Source: Bacteroidales bacterium (GTDB lineage Bacteria; Bacteroidota; Bacteroidia; Bacteroidales; Muribaculaceae). Taken from it: 44,042 nt of DNA. Under the pieces are notes generated by a model. That model was not told the DNA's origin. It made no database searches and worked only from the letters and a program-made list of their open reading frames with translations. Shown here piece by piece: positions 8,096 to 17,076 of this stretch. Each line of letters begins with the position of its first letter. The first letter of the stretch is position 1. The position numbers and the translations under genes were made by a program. The stretch spans positions 1-44,042 of the forward strand of contig JAAVGE010000058.1 in assembly GCA_014800385.1 (NCBI GenBank). Direction: 5' to 3'.

Positions 8096-8689
8096 TTATC
8101 GTATGATTTTGAACAGTCCGCCGTCGCTCACCTTGATGATGGATGATGGGCTGGCGGGGTTGGAGTCGTCGCGACGTGCAGCCATGACGTAGTCAACGGC
8201 TTCAATAACGGCGGGGTCTATTTCGGCGAAGAAGCGTGGAGTAGGTTTGCCGCTGATGTTGGCCGATGTTGAAATGAGAGGTTTCCGGAATGCGTTGCAC
8301 AGACGCTGCGACACAGTCTCGGAGGTGATGCGGAATCCCGCCGAACCGTCGGGGGCGGTTGCCTCGGGGGCTATTCCGGTTGGATGGTCATAGATAATGG
8401 TTAAAGGATTGACGGCTGCCTCAATCAGTTCCCAGGCTACTTCGGGGATGTCGTTGACATAGCGTTGCAGCGTGCCTTCGTTTCCAACCAGAAGTATGAG
8501 GGCCTTGCTGTCGGCACGTTTTTTTATTTCAAAGATACGTTTCACAGCCTCGGGGCGTGTGGCGTCACATCCTAATCCCCAGACGGTGTCGGTAGGGTAT
8601 AGAATCACACCGCCGTTGCGGAGAACCTCAACGGCGTTGCGAATATCATCCTGGAGGGAGAGTGCCATATCAGTCGGTATTGGGGTCAC
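8096..8689 (-). CDS. tsaC: L-threonylcarbamoyladenylate synthase
   Basis: Makes threonylcarbamoyl-AMP from threonine, bicarbonate and ATP, the first step of t6A37 modification of ANN-decoding tRNAs. The YrdC fold is recognisable from GGVILYPTDTVWGLGCDA (29-46), the KKRADSKALILLV block (about 77-89) and STSANISGKPTP (about 140-151). At 197 residues it is the short TsaC type, without the extra C-terminal domain of Sua5. It overlaps the 3' end of the DUF1846 gene by 20 bases, so the two are very likely co-transcribed and may be translationally coupled. Confidence 0.94.
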   Translation of the reverse strand: MTPIPTDMALSLQDDIRNAVEVLRNGGVILYPTDTVWGLGCDATRPEAVKRIFEIKKRADSKALILLVGNEGTLQRYVNDIPEVAWELIEAAVNPLTIIYDHPTGIAPEATAPDGSAGFRITSETVSQRLCNAFRKPLISTSANISGKPTPRFFAEIDPAVIEAVDYVMAARRDDSNPASPSSIIKVSDGGLFKIIR

Positions 8690-10130
8690 AGGTCAGTCCT
8701 ACACCTAATTTTTTGAATATCTTATGGTCTACCTCACCGAGCATAACCGTTGAGTGAACCTGACAGCCGAAAAGGTTGGGGAGTTGCTCCAGGGCAGCCT
8801 TGCACATAGGGTCATGGGGAGAAAGCACTGACAGGGCGAGGATGACCTCGTCGGTGTGCAGACGCGGGTTGCGGCTGCGCAGATACTCTATCTTGGTGTG
8901 CTGGATAGGTTCGATGATACCCTGAGGAATCAGTTTGACGTCATGGTCTATCCCTGCCAGATGTTTCAGGGCGTTGAGAATCAGTGCTGCTGATGAGCCT
9001 AACAGTTCACCTGCTTCGGCAGTGATGATGGTGCCGTCGGCGATTTCAATGGCAGCGGCAGCATTGCCTGACATCTCGGCCCGCTGACGTGCTACGGCCA
9101 CTGTGCGGCGATATGAAACATCTATCTTAGCCTGGTTGAACAGCAGCGCAATCTTGTTGACCTCCTTGTCGTTGCCGTCATTCTTCGCCAGATTGTTAAC
9201 GGCGGTAAAGTAACGGCGGATTATCTCATTATTGGACGCCTGGCAGCATACATCGTCATCGGAAATGCAGAAACCTACCATGTTCACACCCATGTCGGTG
9301 GGCGACTTGTAGGGGTTCTGTCCGTAAATACCCTCAAAGATAGCGTTCAGAACAGGGAAAATTTCAATGTCGCGGTTATAATTGATGGCGGTTTTGTTGT
9401 AAGCCTCCAGATGGAAGGGGTCAATCATGTTGATGTCGTTGAGGTCGGCGGTGGCGGCCTCGTAGGCAATGTTGACAGGATGCTTCAGGGGGAGATTCCA
9501 TACGGGGAAGGTCTCGAATTTGGCATATCCGGCTTCCACGCCCCGCTTATGCTCATTATAGAGTTGGCTGAGGCAAACCGCCATTTTGCCGCTGCCCGGA
9601 CCGGGAGCGGTGACAATAACCAGGGGACGTGATGTCTCGACATAGTCGTTGCGTCCGAAACCTTCGTCGGAAACAATCAGGTTAACGTTAGTGGGATAGC
9701 CGTCTATGAGATAGTGGTAGTAAGTTTTCACCCCCATGCGTTCCATGCGGGCACGGAAGGCGTCGGCACTTTTCTGACCGTTGTAGTGTGTGACAACAAC
9801 GCTGCTGACCATGAAGCCGCGGTTCTCAAACTCGTTGCGCAAACGGACCACATCGGCATCGTAGGTGATTCCCAGGTCATGGCGAATCTTGTTCTTTTCA
9901 ATGTCGAGGGCACTGATGACTATAATAATCTCCGCTGTGTCAGCCAGTTGCTTCAGCATTCGGAGTTTAGAGTCAGGTTGAAAACCGGGCAGCACTCTGC
10001 TGGCGTGATAATCGTCAAAGAGTTTACCACCTAATTCGAGATAAAGTTTGTTGCCAAACTTAGAGATTCGTTCGCGGATATGTTCCGACTGAATCTTCAG
10101 ATACTTGTTATTGTCAAATCCGTACTTCAT
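8670..10130 (-). CDS. DUF1846 (UPF0371) family protein
   Basis: Conserved cytoplasmic protein of unknown reaction, widespread in Firmicutes and Bacteroidota. The N-terminus (KYGFDNNKYLKIQSEHI) matches the family start, which fixes the ATG at 10130. A glycine-rich nucleotide-loop-like motif, TAPGPGSGKMAVCLSQ (174-189), stands in the middle, and length (486) is normal for the family. No signal peptide or membrane span. First gene of the operon DUF1846-tsaC-ClC-rmuC. A -7 box sits only about 10 bases upstream of the ATG, so the leader should be very short. Family assignment good; function unknown. Confidence 0.9.
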   Translation of the reverse strand: MKYGFDNNKYLKIQSEHIRERISKFGNKLYLELGGKLFDDYHASRVLPGFQPDSKLRMLKQLADTAEIIIVISALDIEKNKIRHDLGITYDADVVRLRNEFENRGFMVSSVVVTHYNGQKSADAFRARMERMGVKTYYHYLIDGYPTNVNLIVSDEGFGRNDYVETSRPLVIVTAPGPGSGKMAVCLSQLYNEHKRGVEAGYAKFETFPVWNLPLKHPVNIAYEAATADLNDINMIDPFHLEAYNKTAINYNRDIEIFPVLNAIFEGIYGQNPYKSPTDMGVNMVGFCISDDDVCCQASNNEIIRRYFTAVNNLAKNDGNDKEVNKIALLFNQAKIDVSYRRTVAVARQRAEMSGNAAAAIEIADGTIITAEAGELLGSSAALILNALKHLAGIDHDVKLIPQGIIEPIQHTKIEYLRSRNPRLHTDEVILALSVLSPHDPMCKAALEQLPNLFGCQVHSTVMLGEVDHKIFKKLGVGLTCDPNTD

Positions 10131-10140
10131 ATACGGGATA

Positions 10141-10171
10141 CAAAGTTAATGAAAGTTTTTGAACCCGAAAA
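10141..10171 (-). promoter_or_regulatory. Promoter of the DUF1846-tsaC-ClC-rmuC operon
   Basis: On the minus strand TAACTTTG (10148-10141) matches TAnnTTTG. An 18-base spacer separates it from TTTTC in the -33 position. The -7 box ends 10 bases before the ATG, predicting a leader of only a few bases. Confidence 0.55.
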
Positions 10172-10284
10172 AAGTTTGCATTAAAAAAATTGTGCGAAAC
10201 ATTTTGTTGAGGGAGATGTTATCTATTTAAAGGGTCGACACCGGAAAGCCGACACTTCACGACAACTACTTATAATTAAGAATT

Positions 10285-11688
10285 ATGGGAAAGACAATAG
10301 TTAAAGATGAGGAGAAGAAACCTCACAAGGTGTTTTATGCGGCCCGTCAGGCCCTGAAACATCATGCATCGGGCGGTAATGTGCTTATCCTTGCTACGGT
10401 GCTTGCTCTGGTTGTGGCCAATATCAGTGCCATCAATCAAAGTTATTTCAATTTCTGGAACCAGACCATACATCTGCAGTTGGGCTCATTCAATATTTTC
10501 TCGCATGGCGGTCACCCGATGACGTTGCTTGAGTTTATCAATGATGCGCTGATGGCGGTGTTCTTTTTTTCTATCGGTCTGGAGATTAAGCGCGAGGTGC
10601 TTGTCGGCGAATTGTCGTCAATACGTAAGGCTTTGCTCCCTATCATAGCCGCTATCGGCGGTATGGTTATCCCGGCGGTGCTTTACCTGATCCTGTCACA
10701 CGGCACGGATTACTCCAACGGTTTTGCTATACCGATGTCGACGGATATCGCTTTCTCGCTCGGCATCCTGGCTTTGCTTGGATCGCGTGTGCCGCTGTCG
10801 CTGAAAATATTCCTGACCACACTGGCTGTGGTGGATGATATCGGCGGTATCATCATGATTGCGGCATTTTACTCCACCCATATCGATTACATGTTCATTC
10901 TTTACGGACTGGCGCTGCTGGTGTTGCTCTATCTTGGCGGTCATTTCCAGATTCAGAGCAAGGCATTCTATTTCCTTATCGGTGGCGTGGTGTGGTTCCT
11001 GTTCCTTAATTCCGGAATACATCCCACTATAGCCGGTGTTCTTGTTGCCTTTGCCGTGCCGGCCACACCGGTTTATGCTCCCAAGAAGTATGTGCAGAAA
11101 ATACGTAGTGCCATATCCAATTTTAATGCCGAGGATGATGATCTGCTGTCTCAGCGAACCATTCTCAATAAGGATCAGATGGACTGGCTGAAGGAGGTGG
11201 AATCGGCTTCCGATAAGGTTATCTCACCGTTGCAGGATCTGGAGGATACGCTTCACCCCGTGGTGAATTATTTTATCATTCCGCTGTTCGCATTCGCTAA
11301 CGCCGGCATATTCCTTCTTGACATGGATCCGGCCACTATTGTCGAGGGTGTCAGTCTTGCCATTATCGCCGGTCTGTTCATCGGTAAGTTCGTCGGTATA
11401 TTCTGTTTCTCATGGTTGGCGGTGAAGTTCCATCTTGCGCCGATGCCTGAACACACCAACTGGAAGATGCTGGCCTCAATAGCCGTTTTAGGTGGTGTTG
11501 GTTTCACAGTGTCACTGTTTATCTCCAACCTTTCGTTCGGTACACCCGCGGCTGCGGAACTACTCAATCATGCCAAGTTGGGTATCGTTGTAGGTTCACT
11601 CCTCTCCGGTATTGTGGCTTCAGTAGCCTTGCATCGCACTCTGCCACCTGCAGGTGTTAACTATCATGATGGAAGTGATGAGGATTAA
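10285..11688 (+). CDS. nhaA: Na+/H+ antiporter NhaA
   Basis: Electrogenic inner-membrane antiporter that expels Na+ in exchange for protons, for pH and salt homeostasis. The ion-binding pair is visible as AVVDDIGGI (D184-D185, equal to E. coli D163-D164). The preceding STDIAFSLGILALLGSRVP contains D154 (E. coli D133), and the lysine in LFIGKFVG matches K300. About twelve hydrophobic segments are present. Compared with E. coli NhaA there is a longer hydrophilic stretch of about 50 residues before the last third (around 270-315), common in Bacteroidota versions. It is a single gene divergent from the DUF1846 operon; its 3' end faces the MITE-like element. Confidence 0.96.
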   Translation: MGKTIVKDEEKKPHKVFYAARQALKHHASGGNVLILATVLALVVANISAINQSYFNFWNQTIHLQLGSFNIFSHGGHPMTLLEFINDALMAVFFFSIGLEIKREVLVGELSSIRKALLPIIAAIGGMVIPAVLYLILSHGTDYSNGFAIPMSTDIAFSLGILALLGSRVPLSLKIFLTTLAVVDDIGGIIMIAAFYSTHIDYMFILYGLALLVLLYLGGHFQIQSKAFYFLIGGVVWFLFLNSGIHPTIAGVLVAFAVPATPVYAPKKYVQKIRSAISNFNAEDDDLLSQRTILNKDQMDWLKEVESASDKVISPLQDLEDTLHPVVNYFIIPLFAFANAGIFLLDMDPATIVEGVSLAIIAGLFIGKFVGIFCFSWLAVKFHLAPMPEHTNWKMLASIAVLGGVGFTVSLFISNLSFGTPAAAELLNHAKLGIVVGSLLSGIVASVALHRTLPPAGVNYHDGSDED

Positions 11689-11720
11689 AGCAATTTAATC
11701 TGAAATATGATAATATTAGG

Positions 11721-11911
11721 GCTGTGTCAAAAATTTGATGCAGCCTATTTTTTTATGTGTTGTACGTTTATGGACAGTGATGTATATTCGGCGGATGCTC
11801 CAGGGAGCATCCCTACACTCTTGATAATCAATGTATTAGCCCTGTAGGGCTGCTCCATGGAGCAGCCGCATAATCCTGTATATGGCTTGGCTGCGCCTAT
11901 TTTGACACAGC
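11721..11911. mobile_element. MITE-like element, copy A
   Basis: A 191-base unit bounded by perfect 12-base terminal inverted repeats, GCTGTGTCAAAA (11721-11732) and TTTTGACACAGC (11900-11911). Inside are two related palindromes in opposite orientation (11793-11812 and 11848-11867). A closely similar copy in reverse orientation lies at 30140-30323. No ORF or transposase is inside, and no clear target-site duplication is seen. It fills the gap between convergent nhaA and the GT2 gene, where its hairpins could act as a two-way terminator. Non-autonomous transposon origin is inferred. Confidence 0.7.
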
Positions 11912-11921
11912 ATCTTTTTTC

Positions 11922-12734
11922 TTATTTGGATTTTTTGATCAGAGCATCCAGGCGGGCGTTCCACTCCTTGCGCTGTTTGTCAAAGAACCAACCCCATTTG
12001 TTGAAGTAGCGAATCATGTTGCGGGAGTGGACGAGCATCAGCCGGAAGTTTTTATATGATTCCTGACGGTGGTGATGCACCGCTGTTACGTAGGGGTAGT
12101 AAATGGTTTTATAACGTGCGTGGATTCGGCGGGTAAGGTCAATATCTTCGGTGTAAAGGAAGAATCGTTCGTCAAACAGCCCTATTTCTTTGAGTACGTC
12201 GGTGCGGATAAGCATGAATGAACCCTGGTGGAACGGAACATTCTGTATCACGGAATGGTCCAAGTCAGAGAGAATGTAACGGCGGGTGCGGTGTTCGACC
12301 AATGACGAGGGGATGAATCGGCGGGCGAAAACATCAAAGGGGGAGGGGAGCATGCGCACGGAGTACTGAAGTGATCCGTTAGGGTAATATAATTTTGGTT
12401 GCACCTGACCAACGTCGGGATTTTTGTCGAGATAGTCCGTGAGCGTGCCGAGAATATCGGGGTTGAAATATACGTCGGTGTTGAGTATCAGATGGTATTC
12501 GGCACCTGTTTCAAATGCTTTTCTGATGGCGATGTTGTGTGCCGAGCCGTAGCCGGTGTTGGTGTTGGGAATATACTCTATCTTTTCATAGTTCCGGCAT
12601 AACTGCTCGGTGTGGGATGATGACGAGTTATCGACCACAAAGATACGGACCACAAGAGGTGACCGGAGCGATTCCAGGCACTGCTTGAGTTCTTTATCGG
12701 GAGTGTTATATGTGACCAATGATACTGTAATCAT
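11922..12734 (-). CDS. Family 2 glycosyltransferase, rhamnosyltransferase-like
   Basis: Transfers a sugar from a nucleotide-sugar donor to an envelope glycan. The GT-A fold opens with ITVSLVTYNTPDKELKQCL; VVDNSSSS and the acidic LNTDVYF (about 84-90) are the nucleotide and metal sites; FFLYTEDIDLTRRIHARYK matches the GT2 ED-type motif. The pattern resembles WbbL-type rhamnosyltransferases, though donor and acceptor cannot be read from sequence. No membrane span. It is the last gene of the nine-gene run, overlapping the upstream GT2 gene by 4 bases (ATGA), and ends about 10 bases from the MITE-like element. Confidence 0.88.
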   Translation of the reverse strand: MITVSLVTYNTPDKELKQCLESLRSPLVVRIFVVDNSSSSHTEQLCRNYEKIEYIPNTNTGYGSAHNIAIRKAFETGAEYHLILNTDVYFNPDILGTLTDYLDKNPDVGQVQPKLYYPNGSLQYSVRMLPSPFDVFARRFIPSSLVEHRTRRYILSDLDHSVIQNVPFHQGSFMLIRTDVLKEIGLFDERFFLYTEDIDLTRRIHARYKTIYYPYVTAVHHHRQESYKNFRLMLVHSRNMIRYFNKWGWFFDKQRKEWNARLDALIKKSK

Positions 12735-13678
12735 GATAATCTGCTGAAAAAAGATAGGGCCGGGGCTCCAAGATAAGAAGCGGCGAGAGCCACTTTGTTT
12801 TTTAATCTTACGTTAGGGTTGAAAAGTAGTTTCCGACGGTGTGACACTATTGTCCGGTAGCAGTCAGCAGCGATGGATTTCAGGTCAGGACGTCGGGTGT
12901 TGACCCAACGGAAAATGTGGAGGGCTGCACTTACCTGACGGCTGATTGCCGCCGGGATGAGTGACGGCTCATTCATTGATGCCCACTTCACGGTGTCGGC
13001 TGTTACTGTCAGGCAGTCTGTGCGGGAGTCGGAGTCACTGTTCATGAATCCCCCGGGGGTGTCGCGGTAGAAGTAGAGCGGCATCTGAAAAATGGTCACT
13101 TTCGAGGCCCGGCAAAGCAGTGGGGTGGCTATCTCAAGATCCTCGAAGCGGATGCCGCGTCGGAAACGCAGGTCCGGATTGAAAAACAGTCCCCGGCTGT
13201 AGATTTTACCCCAAGGTGAATTAAGTATAACTTTCTGATAAAGAGATTCTTCAGCAGCCTTGATGCCTGAGAGAGTGATTTTTTTACAACTGTCAGCCGA
13301 CGGTGTCTGCATCGCCTCAGCCGGCACTTGTGATTGATAGGCCATGCTTATTTCATCGGTAGCGTTGCAATCGGTCAGTAATATTTCAAGAAAGCGGGGG
13401 TTGAGCATATCGTCGGCATCCACAAAGGTGATGAACTCACCTTTGCTGATGTCAATGCCGGCGTTACGTGCCGCTGATACTCCGGCGTGGGGAGTGGTTA
13501 GGATAACCACGCGGTTATCTTTTTTTGCGGCGGCATTGCATATTTTCAGTGAATCGTCAGTCGACCCGTCGTCAACAAGGATAAGTTCCAGGTCACACTC
13601 AGTTTGCCCGAGGATGCTGTTTATGGCATCCTCGAGATAGTTCTGAGCGTTATATACGGGTACGATGACAGAGACCAT
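12731..13678 (-). CDS. Family 2 glycosyltransferase
   Basis: A second GT2 enzyme with the classic start MVSVIVPVYNAQNYLEDAI, nucleotide site ILVDDGSTDDSL (about 34-45) and metal site FVDADDMLNP (about 88-97). The remainder (LRFRRGIRFEDLEIATPLL) fits the EDxE-type catalytic region of envelope glycan transferases. Length (315) is usual. The start codon directly abuts the stop of the GHL10 hydrolase gene, and the end overlaps the next GT2 gene by 4 bases. Together the two transferases suggest addition of two sugars to one glycan, but the product is unknown. Confidence 0.9.
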   Translation of the reverse strand: MVSVIVPVYNAQNYLEDAINSILGQTECDLELILVDDGSTDDSLKICNAAAKKDNRVVILTTPHAGVSAARNAGIDISKGEFITFVDADDMLNPRFLEILLTDCNATDEISMAYQSQVPAEAMQTPSADSCKKITLSGIKAAEESLYQKVILNSPWGKIYSRGLFFNPDLRFRRGIRFEDLEIATPLLCRASKVTIFQMPLYFYRDTPGGFMNSDSDSRTDCLTVTADTVKWASMNEPSLIPAAISRQVSAALHIFRWVNTRRPDLKSIAADCYRTIVSHRRKLLFNPNVRLKNKVALAASYLGAPALSFFSRLS

Positions 13679-15151
13679 TTATTTGTTTTTTACAGCCATT
13701 GAGGGCTCTGACTCGTTGTTTACACGGTTGAGTGCGGTCACGAAGTAGTAGCCTTTCTTGGAGGGGAGGGTGAACTCGCTGTCGTAAGTGATGGCAACGA
13801 TGTTGGCAGGGTCGGCAACAGCCTGAGCAGGGTTGTTTTCAGCCGAGCAGTAAACCACGTAGCGGTTTACGTCGTTGACTTTGCCCTCTGTGGCGGGAGC
13901 ATTCCATGAAAGCACGCCGTTTTTGATTTTCACACCTTTAACTTTGGCGGGAACCTCCTGTGAGATCCAGGGGTATGTGGGGGGAATTGCGATGGTGCTC
14001 TGCAGGTCTTTAGCCAGGGAGTCAGCCACACCGCCTATGTTGCGAGTGATGGAGTAGCCGGGCCACCAGCAGTTACCCTGAATGTTTTTGGCTTTACGGG
14101 TAAGTTCGATTTTGTGGCGGAGTTGAGTCTTTTCTTTTGAAGGTGCAAGGTCGGGTTTCTGCATTGTTTTGTTGACATCCTGACCGATGTACATGTGACG
14201 TCCGTTGGCGTTGTTGTTCCACCAGTCAACCAGTATCAGCGAAGAAGCCGCTTTGTGCTCAAGTTCCCAATATAACTGGGGAAGCATGTAGTCAACCCAG
14301 CCGTTTTTTGTCCAGAGGAGTACGTCGGCGTAGAGGGCATCGTAGTTCTGCAGGCCGTTGGTATCGGAGCCACGGGGGTCGGATTTCTTGTTGCGCCATA
14401 TACCGAAGGGGCTGACACCGAAACGTATCCAAGGTTTTTTCTCGGAGATAAGTTTATGGAGTCCTTCAATGAGTTGGTCCACGTTCTGACGGCGCCAGTC
14501 GCCACGATCCATTCCGTTGCCATATTTGGCATAGGATTTGTCATCGGGGAAATCTTTTCCGGCTACGGGGTAGGGGTAGAAGTAGTCATCCATGTGGATT
14601 CCGTCGACGTCGTAGCGGGTGATGATGTCGTCAACCACGTTTTCAATGAACTCGCGGTTTTCGGGAAGCGCGGGGTCGAAGTAAACCTTGTTGTCATACA
14701 TCACGAAACGTTCGGGGTGCTGATAGTAGATGTGATTTTTGGGAAGCACTTCCTTGGGTGATGTTGTCACGCGGTAGGGGTTGAGCCATGCGTGGAGTTC
14801 CATGCCGCGTTTGTGTGACTCTTCAATCATGAACTGGAGGGGATCCCAGTAGGGAGTGGGAGCCACGCCTGCTTTACCTGAAAGGAAACGGCTCCAGGGC
14901 TCTAACTTTGATTCATAGAGAGCATCGGCTGAAGGACGCACCTGCCAAAGAATGGCATTTACACCGGCAGCCTGAAGTGAGTCGAGTTGATTACGCAGAT
15001 AGGCTTTGTTCTGTTCGGTTGTCTGGCGGGAATACTGACCCTGGTGAACGGTGTGCATCCAGGCTCCGCGGAATTCGCGTTTGGGATTTTCCGCTGAGGC
15101 TCCGGTGATGGCAGCCAGAACAAGAGCGAGTGATAAAATCAGTTTTTTCAT
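13679..15151 (-). CDS. GHL10/DUF187-type glycoside hydrolase-like protein
   Basis: Predicted exported hydrolase of the YngK/GHL10 group, distant relatives of TIM-barrel glycosidases. Sec signal peptide (1-20, ending GASA). The barrel begins at REFRGAWMHTVHQ, contains GVNAILWQVRPSADALY (about 63-79), GMELHAWLNPYRV and a likely active-site acid region DVDGIHMDDYFYPYP (about 180-194). The last 90 residues (PAKVKGVKIKNGVLSWNAP onward) look like a fibronectin-III-type beta domain. It lies between maf (13 bases upstream) and two glycosyltransferases, which suggests a role in envelope glycan processing. Substrate unknown; some relatives are thought to act on peptidoglycan or polysaccharide. Confidence 0.86.
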   Translation of the reverse strand: MKKLILSLALVLAAITGASAENPKREFRGAWMHTVHQGQYSRQTTEQNKAYLRNQLDSLQAAGVNAILWQVRPSADALYESKLEPWSRFLSGKAGVAPTPYWDPLQFMIEESHKRGMELHAWLNPYRVTTSPKEVLPKNHIYYQHPERFVMYDNKVYFDPALPENREFIENVVDDIITRYDVDGIHMDDYFYPYPVAGKDFPDDKSYAKYGNGMDRGDWRRQNVDQLIEGLHKLISEKKPWIRFGVSPFGIWRNKKSDPRGSDTNGLQNYDALYADVLLWTKNGWVDYMLPQLYWELEHKAASSLILVDWWNNNANGRHMYIGQDVNKTMQKPDLAPSKEKTQLRHKIELTRKAKNIQGNCWWPGYSITRNIGGVADSLAKDLQSTIAIPPTYPWISQEVPAKVKGVKIKNGVLSWNAPATEGKVNDVNRYVVYCSAENNPAQAVADPANIVAITYDSEFTLPSKKGYYFVTALNRVNNESEPSMAVKNK

Positions 15152-15164
15152 TAGAATTATAGTG

Positions 15165-15755
15165 TTAGTTTAGTGTTGATAGCATCATGAAGAGGTCATG
15201 CAGCGGCAGCCCCATAACGTTGTAGTAATCACCGTCGATGCGGGGGATGCCTATGTAGCCTATCCATTCCTGAATGCCGTAGGCACCGGCTTTGTCCGAG
15301 GGGTGATATTTTTCCACATAGTAGTCGATTTCCTCCTCGGAAAGAGGTTTGAACCACACGCGGGTAGTGGTTGAGAAACTTGTCATTCCATGTTCGGCGG
15401 TGGTCAGTGTGACACCCGTGATAACCTGGTGTTCCTTGCCTGAGAGGGAACGGAGCATGTCACGCGCCGCTTCCGGTCCGCCGTGTGGTTTGCCCAATAC
15501 CCGGCCGTCGCAGATTACCACCGTGTCGGCAGTGATGACAACTGAGCCGGGCTCTATGTCGTGGGTGTATGCTTCCGCTTTTTTGCGTGATATATACTCA
15601 GCCACATACTTGGCGGGGATGTCGTGGGGATATGACTCATCAACTTCACGTGGAGGTATGAGGTTCACGTCAACGTCAAGCGCGGCAAGCAACTGACGTC
15701 GGCGGGGCGATGCACTCGCCAGATATATTTTTCTGTTTGTCAGAGGTTTATACAT
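15165..15755 (-). CDS. maf: Maf-family nucleotide pyrophosphatase
   Basis: House-cleaning nucleotide pyrophosphatase. The N-terminal signature IYLASASPRRRQLLAAL (10-26), the catalytic ITADTVVICDGRVLGKP (about 74-90) and DKAGAYGIQEW (about 154-164) are all present. The last resembles the YhdE subgroup, which favours dTTP and UTP, rather than the m7GTP-specific YceF group; this is by recall of the motif. Length (196) is normal. It is 12 bases after kdsC, as in many Bacteroidota genomes. Confidence 0.92.
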   Translation of the reverse strand: MYKPLTNRKIYLASASPRRRQLLAALDVDVNLIPPREVDESYPHDIPAKYVAEYISRKKAEAYTHDIEPGSVVITADTVVICDGRVLGKPHGGPEAARDMLRSLSGKEHQVITGVTLTTAEHGMTSFSTTTRVWFKPLSEEEIDYYVEKYHPSDKAGAYGIQEWIGYIGIPRIDGDYYNVMGLPLHDLFMMLSTLN

Positions 15756-15767
15756 AGTTGTCGGGTT

Positions 15768-16292
15768 TTACCATCCGAATGCTTTTTCTGATTGCAACCA
15801 CTCCCCTTTGGCACGCATGATCTGTTCAAGCAAATCACGTGCCACTCCATATCCGCCGTCGCGGGGTGAGATGTAGCGTGCTATGCCGAGTATATCCTCC
15901 GCTGCATCGCGCGGAGCCACGGATAACCCTACGTGACGCATACATTCCATGTCGGGGATGTCATCACCCACGAATGCCACCTGGTGGGGTTCCAGCGAAT
16001 TTTCCTCCATCCACTGTTTCAGTATGGGTAGTTTATGCGATGCTTTAAGGATAATATCGGTGATGCCTAATCCGTTGAAACGTACCTTGATAGCCTCAGA
16101 GTCAGCCCCGGTGATAATGGCAATCCTGTAGCCATGTTTCACGGCAAGTTGAAGGGCATAGCCATCCTTGATGTTGACCATGCGTGACGGAGTCCCGTCA
16201 GGACCAAGGGGGATGGTAGAGGGGGAGAGAACGCCGTCAACATCGAATGCGATGGCGCGTATGTCGGTCAATGGATAATCAATTCTGCTCAT
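15768..16292 (-). CDS. kdsC: 3-deoxy-D-manno-octulosonate 8-phosphate phosphatase (KdsC type)
   Basis: HAD-superfamily phosphatase releasing Kdo from Kdo-8-phosphate for lipopolysaccharide core synthesis. Motif I is AFDVDGVLSP (DxDG), motif II is ITGADS, and motif IV is FVGDDIPDMECM. The absence of a cap domain and the short length match KdsC. The ORF track starts at 16343, but I choose the internal ATG at 16292 (MSRIDYPLTD): this gives the family's usual N-terminus and cuts the overlap with the upstream gene from 65 to 14 bases. A related short HAD phosphatase is possible but less likely. Confidence 0.88.
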   Translation of the reverse strand: MSRIDYPLTDIRAIAFDVDGVLSPSTIPLGPDGTPSRMVNIKDGYALQLAVKHGYRIAIITGADSEAIKVRFNGLGITDIILKASHKLPILKQWMEENSLEPHQVAFVGDDIPDMECMRHVGLSVAPRDAAEDILGIARYISPRDGGYGVARDLLEQIMRAKGEWLQSEKAFGW

Positions 16293-17076
16293 TTGGGTAG
16301 GCGTTGGAAATGTTTTCTGAAACGATACGGTAGATTTCTGCATAATCGTCCGGCAGGCGTGATATATGGTCGGCGATTATTTCCGTGTCATGGCGTCGTG
16401 CCGGGCCGGTCTGGACTGCGTCTGGACGTGATGACAGGGCATTGTTGAGTGTCATTCTCAACAGTGGTTCAAGCAGTGTCAGGTCAAATCCGCGTGAACG
16501 GAGGATATCGTCGGAGATGGCCCACATACGGTTGGCGAAGTTGCATGCGAAAACTGCTGCCAGGTGAAAAAGTTTGCGGTCGGTGGAGTCGGCATAGCGC
16601 ACGTTGGCGCTTACCTGCTCAGCCAGATTGAAAAGCCGTTTGACGGTTGCCGGAGTGTCACCTTCAATAAGCATGGGCACTTTGGCAAACTCCACTTCTG
16701 TCAGCCGGTTGAATGTCTGCAAAGGGTAAAATACACCGTAGTTGCGGCATTTACCCTTGAAAACGTCTGCCGGTACTGACCCTGAGGTGTGTGCCCACAC
16801 TGCATCCTCTCCGGTTGCCGGAATATTGTCGGCTATTTCAGAGATAGCGTCATCCTTGACGGCAACGATATAGAAGTCGGCATCCAACCTTATCTGCGAC
16901 AGTTCCGACACCGCCTCGCAATCGTTGAGGGTGGAGGCCAGTCGGCGGGCATGCTCGGGAGTGGGTGAAAAAATCTGGATGACATGGGCCGCACGGTTGA
17001 GTGCCGCGGCCATGTGTGTCGCCACGTTTCCGGAACCGAGAATTACTATCTTAATATTCTTTTCCGGTTTTACCAT
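16279..17076 (-). CDS. Rossmann-fold and DUF2520 domain protein
   Basis: Predicted cytoplasmic NAD(P)-dependent protein of unknown substrate. The nucleotide-binding loop is at the N-terminus, KIVILGSGNVATHMAAALN (8-26). The second half (about 130-255, with LFHLAAVFACNFANRMWAI) is the DUF2520 helical domain, related to the 6-phosphogluconate dehydrogenase C-terminal fold. Length (265) is normal. It overlaps the nitroreductase gene by 7 bases upstream and kdsC downstream. The family is common beside kdsC and maf in Bacteroidota. Confidence 0.87.
   Translation of the reverse strand: MVKPEKNIKIVILGSGNVATHMAAALNRAAHVIQIFSPTPEHARRLASTLNDCEAVSELSQIRLDADFYIVAVKDDAISEIADNIPATGEDAVWAHTSGSVPADVFKGKCRNYGVFYPLQTFNRLTEVEFAKVPMLIEGDTPATVKRLFNLAEQVSANVRYADSTDRKLFHLAAVFACNFANRMWAISDDILRSRGFDLTLLEPLLRMTLNNALSSRPDAVQTGPARRHDTEIIADHISRLPDDYAEIYRIVSENISNAYPNEQN

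Noticed and set aside
16293-16343. Upstream start of kdsC
   Set aside because: The 17 extra residues overlap the DUF2520 gene and are not family-like; the ATG at 16292 is better.
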